A DNA stretch of 64,000 bases, taken from NCBI RefSeq assembly GCF_024806495.1, contig NZ_JANUFF010000008.1, positions 62,001-126,000 of the forward strand. The letters are read 5' to 3'. This DNA is from Chryseobacterium sp. JUb7. GTDB taxonomy: Bacteria; Bacteroidota; Bacteroidia; Flavobacteriales; Weeksellaceae. The notes under the pieces are model-generated. The model worked only from the letters and a program-made list of their open reading frames with translations, did not search any database and had not been told where the DNA came from. Made by a program: the position numbers and the translations under genes. This document shows positions 18,061 to 27,050 of the stretch, one piece after another (within the stretch, counting starts at the first letter, position 1; each line of letters starts with the position of its first letter).

Positions 18061-20142
18061 ATGAAAAATATATATAATACTCCCGGATTTTTAAGAAAAC
18101 TAGTCATACTTCCCTCAGTTTTTGTTGCTGTTTTATTGATGAATTCATGCAGCGATGATTTTCTTGATCAGCCTGCGTATAATTCATTAGATACAGAATC
18201 GGTCTTTAATAGTATAGATACTGCTGAGATGTTTGTCTTGGGCTGCTACAGAGGCTTGGTTCCTACGGAAATGTATTACCAGCTGGGAGCGGGTGACACA
18301 GTGATTCACTCTGCTGAAGACGGGTCAACAAATAATTCAAAATACAATATCTGTAATTATAAATACGATGCGTATACACCGAATACGGTAACAGGAGTTT
18401 ACTCAGCGATGTATGCTGTTATTGAAAGAACCAATATTGCAGTAAGCGGACTTAGCAAAATGGAAGCAAGCACAAAACGTGATGCTTTACTGGCTGAAGT
18501 GAAGGCAATTCGTGCATTTTGTTATTATAATCTAATTCGTGTTTACGGAGATGTTCCTTCTGTATTTAGACCTTTGGACGAGATGGATCCTAATGATCCG
18601 GCTACATTATATCCTAAACGTGCTTCACGTGACGAAATTTACGACCGTATTATTGGTGAGCTTCAGGAATCTGTGGCAGCCCTTCCCAATTTTGCACAGA
18701 GTGGATATGCAACGACAGAACGTTTAACCAAACAGGCTGCTAATGCCCTATTGGCAAGAATTGCGTTATATGCAGCAGGATATTCTCTTCGCTGGGACCT
18801 GAATACAGGAAGTGGGGCAATGATGTCCCGCAGAAATGATAACACAAGAGTTCAGCAACTGTATCAGATTGCAGATAATGCCTGTGCAGCTATTGTTAAT
18901 GGCGGAACCAATTCTCTGGTTCAGGCTCAAAGCGGGAAAAGCGGTTTCGAGGCATTGTGGTACAATTTCTGTCAGCGAAAATTTCCGGTAACCAATTCGG
19001 AGATCATGTGGCAGATTGCGGAATATGGAGCCAATACCAACTCTGCGTTTGGAGTTTATGCCAACGAAGGTTCCCGTGGTGGAACTTATGGATCAAGAAA
19101 AGCTTTACAATTTGTACTTCCGAGTTATTATTTGTCTTTTAATCAGGGAGATACGCGTAGGGATGTTTCTTGTACTTCATACAGTGTTTATTTCTTAAAT
19201 ACCGGAAATGCAAATGATACCTGGGTCAATGCCGGAACCACATTTTCGTGTATCTTGGCCGGAAAATTCAGAATGGGATGGTGTGTTGCGCCTCAGGCAG
19301 CTGATGCCCGTAATTTAAATATCCCTATTTTAAGATATGCAGATGTTTTATTAATGTATGCAGAAACTCAAAACTACTTAAACGGAGGACCTACTGCGGC
19401 GGGAACTGCCGCTTTAATGCAGGTAAGAAACCGTGCCGGAATCGGATCTCTGGCAGCTCCATCAGGTCAGATGGCTTTTGAATCGGCTATTGTTCAGGAA
19501 CGTAAGTGGGAATTTGCAGGAGAATTTAATCTTCGTACAGATTTGATTCGTATGAATCGTCTGGCCAGTGAAATTGATGCCACAAAACAGGCCATGAAAA
19601 ACCTGTCCAATAAAACCGGACAATATGCCAACACGCCTGTTTACCGTCTTTATAAGCTTGAAAAAAATGCACAGATTTACGGAGATCCATATTTAGCATT
19701 AAAATATATTGATATAACGAATCCTACAGAAATTGCAACAATTACGAATGTTCCTGTGAACGGGACAGCTGCTGTTTTAGCTGCATATCAAACAGCTTTA
19801 GCCAATATTGTAACCGCACACGGACAGACGGTAGCGGTTGGAGACAAATGGTATCCTACCAATATGTTCCAGGCCTATACAAGTACTTTCAATGGAAATG
19901 CAAGAAAAGCAGCCGGATTTGTAGCAGGGTTTAATCAGCTTCAGATCGGAAATATTATTTACACTAAGCCAACAGGTTCTGCTGAAAACGGAGGTACGTA
20001 TCCAAACTGGATCGAAGGTGGAGGAGATGGTCTTTTCTACGGATTTGTACCTAATAAAACAGAATTGCTTCCTTTCGCAGCAGCTTCCGCAGGGCATCCT
20101 TTGGTTGATAATCCGAATCTTACGCAGCTTCCGGGATATTAA
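18061..20142 (+). CDS. SusD/RagB-type surface glycan-binding lipoprotein
   Basis: The 693-aa lipoprotein has the lipobox LMNSC near residue 30 followed by SDDFLDQP, the typical SusD start. TPR-like helices carry AEVKAIRAFCYYNLIRVYGDVPSV and the late NIPILRYADVLLMYAETQNYL and ERKWEFAGEFNLRTDLIRMNRL. SusD proteins cap the SusC barrel at the cell surface and bind the glycan. At 693 aa it is longer than the classical SusD (about 550), with the extra sequence in the C-terminal third. It is transcribed with the SusC gene. The specific ligand is not proven by the sequence. Confidence 0.93.
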   Translation: MKNIYNTPGFLRKLVILPSVFVAVLLMNSCSDDFLDQPAYNSLDTESVFNSIDTAEMFVLGCYRGLVPTEMYYQLGAGDTVIHSAEDGSTNNSKYNICNYKYDAYTPNTVTGVYSAMYAVIERTNIAVSGLSKMEASTKRDALLAEVKAIRAFCYYNLIRVYGDVPSVFRPLDEMDPNDPATLYPKRASRDEIYDRIIGELQESVAALPNFAQSGYATTERLTKQAANALLARIALYAAGYSLRWDLNTGSGAMMSRRNDNTRVQQLYQIADNACAAIVNGGTNSLVQAQSGKSGFEALWYNFCQRKFPVTNSEIMWQIAEYGANTNSAFGVYANEGSRGGTYGSRKALQFVLPSYYLSFNQGDTRRDVSCTSYSVYFLNTGNANDTWVNAGTTFSCILAGKFRMGWCVAPQAADARNLNIPILRYADVLLMYAETQNYLNGGPTAAGTAALMQVRNRAGIGSLAAPSGQMAFESAIVQERKWEFAGEFNLRTDLIRMNRLASEIDATKQAMKNLSNKTGQYANTPVYRLYKLEKNAQIYGDPYLALKYIDITNPTEIATITNVPVNGTAAVLAAYQTALANIVTAHGQTVAVGDKWYPTNMFQAYTSTFNGNARKAAGFVAGFNQLQIGNIIYTKPTGSAENGGTYPNWIEGGGDGLFYGFVPNKTELLPFAAASAGHPLVDNPNLTQLPGY

Positions 20143-20400
20143 TTAAATAACCATTTAAAACTTATTTAAATATTAAGATAACATGAGTGTAGAAATATTT
20201 TTAATGTTGACTTCAAGAATATTTTAAACTTTCTTAATGATTAAATTTTAAAAAATCACCAAATCATAAAATATTAACCGTGAATAACTCTAATAAGATT
20301 GATATAAAGACGAATTAAGCTAAAAAAACCAAACGTTAATTTATCTTTAAATTCAGTATTTACCAGTATAGTACGGGATGCTGTAAAAAATATAACAGTC
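20143..20400. other. Intergenic region before the rhamnose catabolic genes
   Basis: No gene was found. It is very AT-rich and probably holds the end of the susCD transcript and the control region of the rhamnose genes. CCAGTATAGTACGGGATGCTG near 20362-20382 is the only GC-richer patch; a GGATGC also occurs upstream of the SusC gene near 14932. No AATCGATT palindrome is present here. Confidence 0.45.
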
Positions 20401-20408
20401 TAATTTTG
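20401..20408 (+). promoter_or_regulatory. Flavobacterial -7 promoter box before rhaEW
   Basis: TAATTTTG matches the TAnnTTTG -7 element of Bacteroidetes sigma-A promoters exactly. It lies 30 bases before the ATG at 20438. No clear -33 TTG was seen, which suggests that an activator is needed. Confidence 0.55.
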
Positions 20409-20437
20409 GGTTACAATTTAGAAATATAAGACAAACA

Positions 20438-22540
20438 ATGGAAAAAGTAAAAACATTCAAATACGTAGACTATCTATGGGATGAAAACAAAGCATCAGCT
20501 TTAGGAAACGATCAGGTTGCTTTATTTTTATACCGCTCAAACATTCTGGGGGCAGATTTAAGAATCACCAACTATGGAGGAGGAAATACAAGTTGTAAAA
20601 CCATCGAGAAAGACCCCTTGACCAATGAAGAAGTTGAGGTAATGTGGGTAAAAGGTTCAGGTGGTGATATCGGAACGCTTACAAGAAAAGGAATCGCCGG
20701 ATTGTATACAGAAAGACTACGAAACTTAAAAAATGTTTATCAGGGATTAGAAGATGAAGACAGAATGGTAGGTTTGTTCAATCACTGTATTTTCGATTTA
20801 GACAGCAAAGCACCTTCTATTGATACGCCTCTTCATGGGCTTCTTCCATTCAAACATATTGATCACCTTCATCCGGATGCACTGATAGCGGTAGCCGCTG
20901 CAAAAGACAGTGAAAAAATTACTAAAGAAATCTGGGGTGATACCATGGGCTGGGTTCCTTGGCAAAGACCTGGTTTCGACTTAGGATTACAGTTAGAAAA
21001 ATGTTTAAACGATAATCCTGGAATCAGAGGAATTGTATTAGGCAGTCACGGATTGTTCACCTGGGGAGATACTTCTTATGAATGTTATATCAACAGTTTG
21101 GAAGTCATTGAAATGGCCTCAGAATATATAGCTCAGAAAATAGAAGAAAAAGGACAGGTTTTTGGAGGTCAGAAGATTGAATCTCTTCATGCAGTTGACC
21201 GTAAAATAAAAGCCGCTCAAATCATGCCTTTATTACGTGGTTTAGCATCGTCTGAAAGTAGAATGGTAGGTCATTTTACAGATAGCGATACGGTATTGGA
21301 ATACATTAACAGTAATGATCTGGAGCGTCTGGCGCCAATGGGAACATCTTGTCCGGATCACTTTTTACGCACGAAAATCCAGCCGTTGATTTTAAGTCTT
21401 TCACCCAACGAAGATTTGTCAGATTCTGCAGCAATTTTAGAAAAACTGACTCCTCTTTTTGAAAAATACAGAGAAGAATACAAAGAATACTACGAAACGT
21501 GTAAACATCCCAACAGTCCCGCAATGCGTGATCCGAATCCGGTCATCATTATTTATCCGGGAGTAGGAATGTTCAGTTTCTCAAAAGATAAACAAACCAC
21601 CCGTGTGGCAAGCGAATTTTACGTTAATGCAATCAACGTAATGCGTGGTGCAGAAGCTATTTCAGAATACACTTCTCTTCCAAGACAGGAAGCGTTCGAT
21701 ATCGAATACTGGCTGCTTGAAGAAGCAAAACTGCAAAGAATGCCTAAAGAGAAGCCTCTTTCAAGAAAAATTGCGGTTGTTACAGGAGCAGGAGGTGGAA
21801 TAGGGCAGGCTATTGCTGATAAAATGGTTCAGGAAGGGGCCGTTGTCGTTTTTACAGACCTGAATCAGGAAGCTCTGGATTCTGTTACTGCAAAATACAG
21901 CAAAGATCAGGCAGTAGCTGTTCCTTGTGATGTTACCAGTGAGCAGGCGATTGCTAATGCCTTTAAAGAAACTGTTTTAGCTTTCGGAGGGGTAGATATC
22001 ATCGTTCATTCAGCAGGTTTGGCGATTTCAAAATCTTTGGAAGATACCACAACAAAAGACTGGGATTTACTGGAAGATGTGTTGGTAAAAGGGCAGTTTT
22101 TAATGGTGAAAAATGGAGTTGAAATCATTAAAAAACAAGGCTTAGGCGGAGATATCGTTAATATTGCAAGCAAAAACGGGCTAGTTGCCGGACCAAACAA
22201 TGTAGCGTACGGAACAGCCAAAGCAGCTCAACAGCACATGACCAGATTATTGGCTGCAGAATTGGCGGCGGATAAAATTCGTGTGAATGTTGTAAATCCT
22301 GACGGAGTAATTGTAGGAAGCAAAATCTGGGAAGGTTCTTGGGCAGAAGGTCGCGCAAAAGCCAACGGAATTTCTGTTGAGGAATTGCCTGCATTTTATG
22401 CAAAGAGAAACTTGTTAAACGAAATTATTCTTCCTGAAGATATCGCCAACGGAGTTTTTGCTTGTGTGGCTATTTTAGATAAAAGTACAGGAAATATCAT
22501 CAATGTAGATGGAGGGATGGCGAATGCCTTTCCTAGGTAA
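20438..22540 (+). CDS. rhaEW: Bifunctional rhamnulose-1-phosphate aldolase / lactaldehyde dehydrogenase
   Basis: This 700-aa fusion has two parts. Residues about 20-420 are a class II aldolase/adducin domain (RITNYGGGNTSCK, VMWVKGSGGDIGTLT, IVLGSHGLFTWGD). Residues about 440-700 are a short-chain dehydrogenase with the NAD loop TGAGGGIGQA (from T449) and the catalytic pair Y591/K595 in YGTAK. The family, called RhaEW or YuxG-type, splits L-rhamnulose-1-phosphate to dihydroxyacetone phosphate and L-lactaldehyde and oxidises the latter to L-lactate. No signal peptide is present, so it is cytoplasmic. It stands first in the catabolic cluster with rhaI, the kinase and an L-lactate dehydrogenase, which accounts for the product. 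The fusion partner specificity is from family knowledge. Confidence 0.92.
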   Translation: MEKVKTFKYVDYLWDENKASALGNDQVALFLYRSNILGADLRITNYGGGNTSCKTIEKDPLTNEEVEVMWVKGSGGDIGTLTRKGIAGLYTERLRNLKNVYQGLEDEDRMVGLFNHCIFDLDSKAPSIDTPLHGLLPFKHIDHLHPDALIAVAAAKDSEKITKEIWGDTMGWVPWQRPGFDLGLQLEKCLNDNPGIRGIVLGSHGLFTWGDTSYECYINSLEVIEMASEYIAQKIEEKGQVFGGQKIESLHAVDRKIKAAQIMPLLRGLASSESRMVGHFTDSDTVLEYINSNDLERLAPMGTSCPDHFLRTKIQPLILSLSPNEDLSDSAAILEKLTPLFEKYREEYKEYYETCKHPNSPAMRDPNPVIIIYPGVGMFSFSKDKQTTRVASEFYVNAINVMRGAEAISEYTSLPRQEAFDIEYWLLEEAKLQRMPKEKPLSRKIAVVTGAGGGIGQAIADKMVQEGAVVVFTDLNQEALDSVTAKYSKDQAVAVPCDVTSEQAIANAFKETVLAFGGVDIIVHSAGLAISKSLEDTTTKDWDLLEDVLVKGQFLMVKNGVEIIKKQGLGGDIVNIASKNGLVAGPNNVAYGTAKAAQQHMTRLLAAELAADKIRVNVVNPDGVIVGSKIWEGSWAEGRAKANGISVEELPAFYAKRNLLNEIILPEDIANGVFACVAILDKSTGNIINVDGGMANAFPR

Positions 22541-22574
22541 AATATTATTTTTCAAAAGTAATTAATTTGTTAAT

Positions 22575-22604
22575 TTGAGGGCTTGTCAAAGGGCAGACCC
22601 TCAA
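22575..22604 (+). terminator. Weak hairpin between rhaEW and rhaI
   Basis: TTGAGGG and CCCTCAA form a 7-bp stem with a 16-base loop, followed by TTTT. It may lower read-through rather than stop it, as rhaI starts 25 bases later. Confidence 0.4.
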
Positions 22605-22629
22605 TTTTAAAAGTTTTAAAAATCAAATC

Positions 22630-23910
22630 ATGATTATAGGAAAAGATATCATTGAACAATACAATAAAAATGAAGCTGAAAATTTTCAGGCAGATTTTGG
22701 TTTTCTACAAAATAAATTAACGAAATCAGGAGCCAATGTTGCTGAAATTGTCAACAAGATTGCTGATTTTCAGGTTGCCATTCCAAGCTGGGCCCTGGGA
22801 GCCGGAGGAACTCGTTTCGGAAGATTTTCTTATGGTGGCGAACCTGCTTCTTTAGAACAAAAATTAGATGATGTAGGATTGATTCATGCCTTAACCCATA
22901 CGGCAGGAGCAGTTTCATTACATATTCCCTGGGATATTCCCAATGATGTGGCTGCCATCAAAGAAAAAGCAGCATCCCATGGACTTTTGTTTGATGCAAT
23001 GAACTCCAATACGTTTCAGGATCAGCCTGGAGCAAAACAATCTTATAAATTCGGATCTCTAAATGCCGTGAATGAAGATTCGCGAGCGTATGCCGTAGAA
23101 CATAATAAAGAAGTTATCCGGATCGGAAAAGAATTAGGATCTAAAAGCTTAACCGTTTGGCTGGCAGACGGAGCGAGCTTTCCGGGACAGCTGAATTTCC
23201 AGACGGCTTTGTCAAAAACCGAACAGAGTTTAAAGGAAATCTACGCAGGAATGCCTGACGACTGGAAGCTGTTCATCGAATATAAACCTTATGAGCCTAA
23301 TTTTTATTCCACCACAATCCAAGATTGGGGTACTTCTTTTATGCTGGCCAATGCCTGTGGAGAAAGGGCTTATACCTTGGTAGATTTAGGACACCATTTG
23401 CCTAATGCCAATATTGAACAGATCGTTGCCACCCTTATGTATAAAGGAAAGTTAGGTGGATTCCACTTTAATGACAGCAAATATGGAGATGATGATTTGA
23501 CGGTAGGATCTATTAAACCGTATGCTTTGTTCCTGATATTCAATGAACTGGTTTACGGAATTGAAAATAATCCTCAAAATCCTTATCCGGCCTGGATGAT
23601 CGATGCCAGTCACAACATCAAAGACCCTCTGGAAGATCTGATTCAGTCACTGGAAGCGATCTTAATAGCTTATGCTCAGGCATTATTAGTAGACCAAAAA
23701 GCATTGAAAGATGCGCAATTGAATAACGACGTCGTTCGTGCACAGGAAATTTTACAGAATGCCTACAGAACGGATGTTCGCCCATTATTAAAAGCAGCAA
23801 GATTACAGACAGGTGCAGCGCTTGATCCGATTGCGGCTTACAGAAATCTTAAAGTAAGAGAAAATTTAATTTCCGAAAGAGGTTTAAATGTTAAAGCAAC
23901 AGGATTGTAA
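22630..23910 (+). CDS. rhaI: L-rhamnose isomerase (TIM-barrel sugar isomerase type)
   Basis: The 426-aa cytoplasmic protein belongs to the xylose-isomerase-like family rather than the E. coli RhaA type, and resembles Pseudomonas stutzeri L-rhamnose isomerase. Visible features are WALGAGGTRFGRF, LHIPWDIP, the metal-site region FIEYKPYEP (E217), DLGHHLPNANIEQ and GFHFNDSKYGDDDL. It interconverts L-rhamnose and L-rhamnulose, using divalent metal. It lies 89 bases after rhaEW and supplies the substrate for the kinase gene that follows. Confidence 0.94.
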   Translation: MIIGKDIIEQYNKNEAENFQADFGFLQNKLTKSGANVAEIVNKIADFQVAIPSWALGAGGTRFGRFSYGGEPASLEQKLDDVGLIHALTHTAGAVSLHIPWDIPNDVAAIKEKAASHGLLFDAMNSNTFQDQPGAKQSYKFGSLNAVNEDSRAYAVEHNKEVIRIGKELGSKSLTVWLADGASFPGQLNFQTALSKTEQSLKEIYAGMPDDWKLFIEYKPYEPNFYSTTIQDWGTSFMLANACGERAYTLVDLGHHLPNANIEQIVATLMYKGKLGGFHFNDSKYGDDDLTVGSIKPYALFLIFNELVYGIENNPQNPYPAWMIDASHNIKDPLEDLIQSLEAILIAYAQALLVDQKALKDAQLNNDVVRAQEILQNAYRTDVRPLLKAARLQTGAALDPIAAYRNLKVRENLISERGLNVKATGL

Positions 23911-23933
23911 TCCTGCATAAATTTGATAATTTC

Positions 23934-23957
23934 AACTTTCAGGTGCAATTGAAAGTT
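23934..23957. repeat. Hairpin after rhaI
   Basis: AACTTTCA and TGAAAGTT form an 8-bp stem with an 8-base loop about 25 bases after the rhaI stop. It could slow or end transcription; no T-run follows directly. Confidence 0.4.
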
Positions 23958-24140
23958 AATTATATGTATCCTTATATTTTTAATCATTAAGGTTGAAAGT
24001 GTTTAGATTATTAGGGTTTTAGACAGTATTGTCTCGGAAATTAGTGGATTTTTTTCTTTATAAATTTTAATATCTGAACACTCCTTAATGGTGTTGAAAA
24101 TAATTAATTTAAATGAATATTTAAAAACATAATTATCATT

Positions 24141-24214
24141 TGCTGAGTGAAACGCCCTTGCGAACGTAAAGACTAAAGTATTTCAAATGAAATCTTTGTG
24201 GACTTTGTATTAAG
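24141..24214. repeat. Dispersed intergenic repeat (family B), copy 3
   Basis: GAGTGAAACGCCCTTGCGAAC and AATCTTTGTGGACTTTGTATT are degraded versions of the two phrases of copies 1 and 2. It lies in the 400-base gap between rhaI and the kinase gene, followed by a family A fragment. Confidence 0.6.
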
Positions 24215-24273
24215 AAAGTTCAAAAAGTATAAATTTCAAGATTTAAAATTTACGTTTTAATAAGAGATTGCTT

Positions 24274-24318
24274 ACTTCGACAAGCTCAGCACAGGCTAGC
24301 TTCGCTCCTCACAATGAC
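24274..24318. repeat. Dispersed element family A, copy 4, abutting the kinase gene
   Basis: ACTTCGACAAGCTCAGCACAGGCTAGCTTCG matches the left arm of the family and ends in CTCACAATGAC. The ATG at 24314 lies inside this repeat tail, so it is unlikely to be the true start of the kinase gene. Confidence 0.65.
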
Positions 24319-24340
24319 AAAAAATAAATTCATCCCAAGA

Positions 24341-25726
24341 ATGTCTAAAAAAAAGGTAACCATCGTATTTGATATTGGAAAGACCAATAAAAAATTCTTT
24401 TTATTTGATAAAAATTATAAAGAAGTTGTTCGTGAATATACGGAGCTGCCGCTCACAACAGATGAAGATGGTTATCCCACAGAAGATCTTGTTGCATTGC
24501 AAAACTGGATTAAAGATAATTTTAATGCTATTTTGGATGATGAAAATTTTGAAGTAAAGGCTATCAATTTCTCCACTTACGGAGCAAGTTTTGTGCATCT
24601 GGACCAGAAAGGAAATATTCTGACGCCACTGTATAATTATACCAAACCGATGGATCAGGAAATCCTTGATTTATTTTATGAAAAGCATGGGAGTAAGTTG
24701 AAAATTGCCCGTGAAACGGCTTCTCCGCAAGCCGGAATGCTGAACTCTGGATTGCAATTGTTTTGGCTGAAATACAAACATCCCGAAGTATTCAAAAAGA
24801 TTCGTTACAGTCTTCATTTACCTCAGTATTTATCGTATTTATTTACCGGAATCTGTGTGTCGGAATTTACTTCGATAGGCTGCCATACCAATCTGTGGAA
24901 TTATGATAAAAATGATTATCATGAGTGGGTCTATGAAGAAGGGATCGATGCTTTACTGGCTCCGGTTGTTCCTACTTCAGCAAGTATGAACACTTCTTAT
25001 AAAAACAAAAAAATTAAAATAGGCGTTGGAATTCATGACAGTTCTTCTGCATTATTGCCCTATATTTTAAGTAAAAAAGAGCCCTTTTTACTGCTTTCAA
25101 CAGGAACATGGAGTATCTCCCTGAATCCTTTTAATGATGAAAGCTTAACCGATGAAGACATTGAAAATAATTGTCTGAATTATATGCGAATCGATGGGAA
25201 GAGGGTAAAAGCGTCCCGCTTTTTCATGGGAAATGAATATAAAATTCAGGTTGAAAAACTGTGTGCTCATTACGGAAAAGAATATGGTTTCCACAGAGAG
25301 GTGCAGTTTGATCAGGATTTATATCTTCGTCTGATGAAACATAAGGCGGTTTATTTCCGTTTTGAAGGGATTATTTTAAAAAGAAAAATGATCAGTGAAA
25401 CAGATTTAAATTCTTTTGCTACATTTGAGGAAGCTTATCATCAATTAATGATAGAATTAATGGATTTACAGATTCATACGATTAAAAATGCTATCGGAAA
25501 TTCAGAAATTAAAACCATTTATATTGATGGCGGATTTACGGATAATGATGTATTTATGAAGCTGATGTCTCACCATTTTCAGGATTATAGCGTGATGTCG
25601 ACACATTCTCCGCTGGGATCTGCACTGGGAGCGTCGATGGTGATTTCCAATAAAGAAATTGATGAGACGTTTTTGCAGCAGCATTATCAGATGAATCTGC
25701 TTCAACCTTTAATTTTTAATTTATAA
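24341..25726 (+). CDS. rhaB: Rhamnulokinase, FGGY carbohydrate kinase family
   Basis: The 461-aa cytoplasmic kinase begins MSKKKVTIVFDIGKTNKKFFLF, an FGGY-type ATP-binding phosphate-1 loop. The open frame extends 27 bases upstream to an ATG at 24314, but that ATG sits in a repeat tail, so 24341 is preferred. Other family signs are CHTNLWNYD, GIHDSSSALLPY, LLSTGTWSISLNPFN and YIDGGFTDNDVFMKLM. The family phosphorylates L-rhamnulose (or L-fuculose) to the 1-phosphate. The setting between rhaI and the lactate dehydrogenase makes rhamnulose the likely substrate. The length is normal for the family. Confidence 0.88.
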   Translation: MSKKKVTIVFDIGKTNKKFFLFDKNYKEVVREYTELPLTTDEDGYPTEDLVALQNWIKDNFNAILDDENFEVKAINFSTYGASFVHLDQKGNILTPLYNYTKPMDQEILDLFYEKHGSKLKIARETASPQAGMLNSGLQLFWLKYKHPEVFKKIRYSLHLPQYLSYLFTGICVSEFTSIGCHTNLWNYDKNDYHEWVYEEGIDALLAPVVPTSASMNTSYKNKKIKIGVGIHDSSSALLPYILSKKEPFLLLSTGTWSISLNPFNDESLTDEDIENNCLNYMRIDGKRVKASRFFMGNEYKIQVEKLCAHYGKEYGFHREVQFDQDLYLRLMKHKAVYFRFEGIILKRKMISETDLNSFATFEEAYHQLMIELMDLQIHTIKNAIGNSEIKTIYIDGGFTDNDVFMKLMSHHFQDYSVMSTHSPLGSALGASMVISNKEIDETFLQQHYQMNLLQPLIFNL

Positions 25727-25735
25727 AATATATTA

Positions 25736-25772
25736 GTTGTCAGTTGATGGCAAAATCTAAAAAACTGACAAC
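25736..25772. terminator. Hairpin between the kinase gene and lldD
   Basis: GTTGTCAGTT (25736-25745) and AACTGACAAC (25763-25772) are exact reverse complements with a 17-base loop. It lies just after the kinase stop. No long T-run follows, so it may be a processing or attenuating structure. Confidence 0.5.
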
Positions 25773-25801
25773 AATCAACCAAACACAACCAACAACCAAT
25801 T

Positions 25802-26953
25802 ATGTCATTTCCATTTGATACCCGTTACGCTTCGCTTGAACTTCTCATTGAAAGAGCTAAAAAAAGAATGCCCCGCTTTGCCTTCGAATATTTAGATGGC
25901 GGTTGCAACGAAAATATTAACAGAGACCGGAATACCGATGAATTAAGGGAAGTTCTGCTTCGTCCCCGTTATCTGAATAATAATTATGCAGAAGCGAATA
26001 TGGAAACCGAATTATTTGGTGTAAAATATTCAGCCCCTTTCGGAATTTCTCCTGTTGGTTTACAAGGGTTGATGTGGCCTAATGCTCCCGAAATTTTAGC
26101 AAAAGCGGCTTTTAAACATAATATTCCGTTTATTTTAAGTACCGTTACAACGAGTAGTATCGAAAGAATCGCAGAATTAACGGAAGGAAAAGCCTGGTAT
26201 CAACTCTATCATCCAAGAGAAGAGTGGTTACGGGATGATATTCTGGAACGCTGCGAAGCCTCTGGTTATGATGTATTATGCGTTTTGGCTGATGTTCCTA
26301 CTTTTGGTTACAGAGCCAAAGAAATCCGAAATGGTTTAGCCATGCCGCCTCAATTGAATTTCAGAAATGTTTCTCAGGCTTTGGCAAAACCGGAATGGTG
26401 TATGGAAATTCTGAAACATGGAGTTCCGAGTTTTAAGACGATGGAAAAATACATGGAAAAAAACATGAATGTAAAACAATTGGGGCAGTTTATGAATTCT
26501 ACATTCTCAGGAAGATTAAATCCGGACAGAATAAAAGCAATCCGTGATAAATGGAAAGGAAAACTGGTCATTAAAGGGGTTGCTTCCAATGAAGATGCTG
26601 AAGAAGCAGTACGTTTAGGATTCGACGGAATGATCATTTCCAATCATGGCGGAAGACAGCTGGACGCAGGAGAGTCAACAATTGCAGTGGTGAAAGAAAT
26701 CAGTGAAAAATATAAAAATCAGATCAAAATAATGATGGACAGCGGGGTAAGAACCGGACCTGATGTTGCCCGTGCATTAAGCTGTGGTGCCGAATTTGCT
26801 TTTATGGGACGTACTTTTATGTATGCAGTCGGTGCTTTGGGTGATAAAGGAGGTGATCATATTATTGAAATGCTTAAAATGCAGTTCAGGCAGGTAATGG
26901 AGCAGGTTTGCTGTGAAAAACCGGAGGATTTACAGAACTTTAGAGTGAAGTAG
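25802..26953 (+). CDS. lldD: FMN-dependent L-lactate dehydrogenase (alpha-hydroxy acid dehydrogenase family)
   Basis: The 383-aa protein shows the full FMN alpha-hydroxy acid dehydrogenase pattern. It opens with a start region RMPRFAFEYLDGGCNEN, then APFGISPVGLQGLMWP and WYQLYHPRE. The active-site SNHGGRQLD contains the catalytic base H282, and the flavin phosphate region is MMDSGVRTGPDVARAL with GRTFMYAVGALG. It oxidises L-lactate to pyruvate, passing electrons to quinone or another acceptor. In this cluster it would consume the L-lactate made by RhaEW, so rhamnose ends as dihydroxyacetone phosphate plus pyruvate. Related enzymes use mandelate or glycolate; the context favours L-lactate. Confidence 0.88.
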   Translation: MSFPFDTRYASLELLIERAKKRMPRFAFEYLDGGCNENINRDRNTDELREVLLRPRYLNNNYAEANMETELFGVKYSAPFGISPVGLQGLMWPNAPEILAKAAFKHNIPFILSTVTTSSIERIAELTEGKAWYQLYHPREEWLRDDILERCEASGYDVLCVLADVPTFGYRAKEIRNGLAMPPQLNFRNVSQALAKPEWCMEILKHGVPSFKTMEKYMEKNMNVKQLGQFMNSTFSGRLNPDRIKAIRDKWKGKLVIKGVASNEDAEEAVRLGFDGMIISNHGGRQLDAGESTIAVVKEISEKYKNQIKIMMDSGVRTGPDVARALSCGAEFAFMGRTFMYAVGALGDKGGDHIIEMLKMQFRQVMEQVCCEKPEDLQNFRVK

Positions 26954-26970
26954 TTTCTTAGGCAAGGAAA

Positions 26971-27035
26971 CTTGAAGAGGGAAGCAGGAAGTTAGTGAAT
27001 TACGCGTTCAACAACCTCCAGCTTCCCTTTTCAAG
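26971..27035. terminator. Bidirectional terminator-like structure between convergent genes
   Basis: CTTGAAGAGGGAAG (26971-26984) pairs with CTTCCCTTTTCAAG (27022-27035) with one G-T pair and a 37-base loop. It lies between the ends of lldD (plus) and the NTF2-like gene (minus). Confidence 0.55.
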
Positions 27036-27050
27036 CTTCCAGCCAATTTA

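Noticed and set aside
22575..22604. Strong terminator separating rhaEW from rhaI
   Set aside because: The stem is only 7 bp with a 16-base loop and rhaI follows closely, so it is listed as a weak hairpin and the genes are treated as a probable operon.
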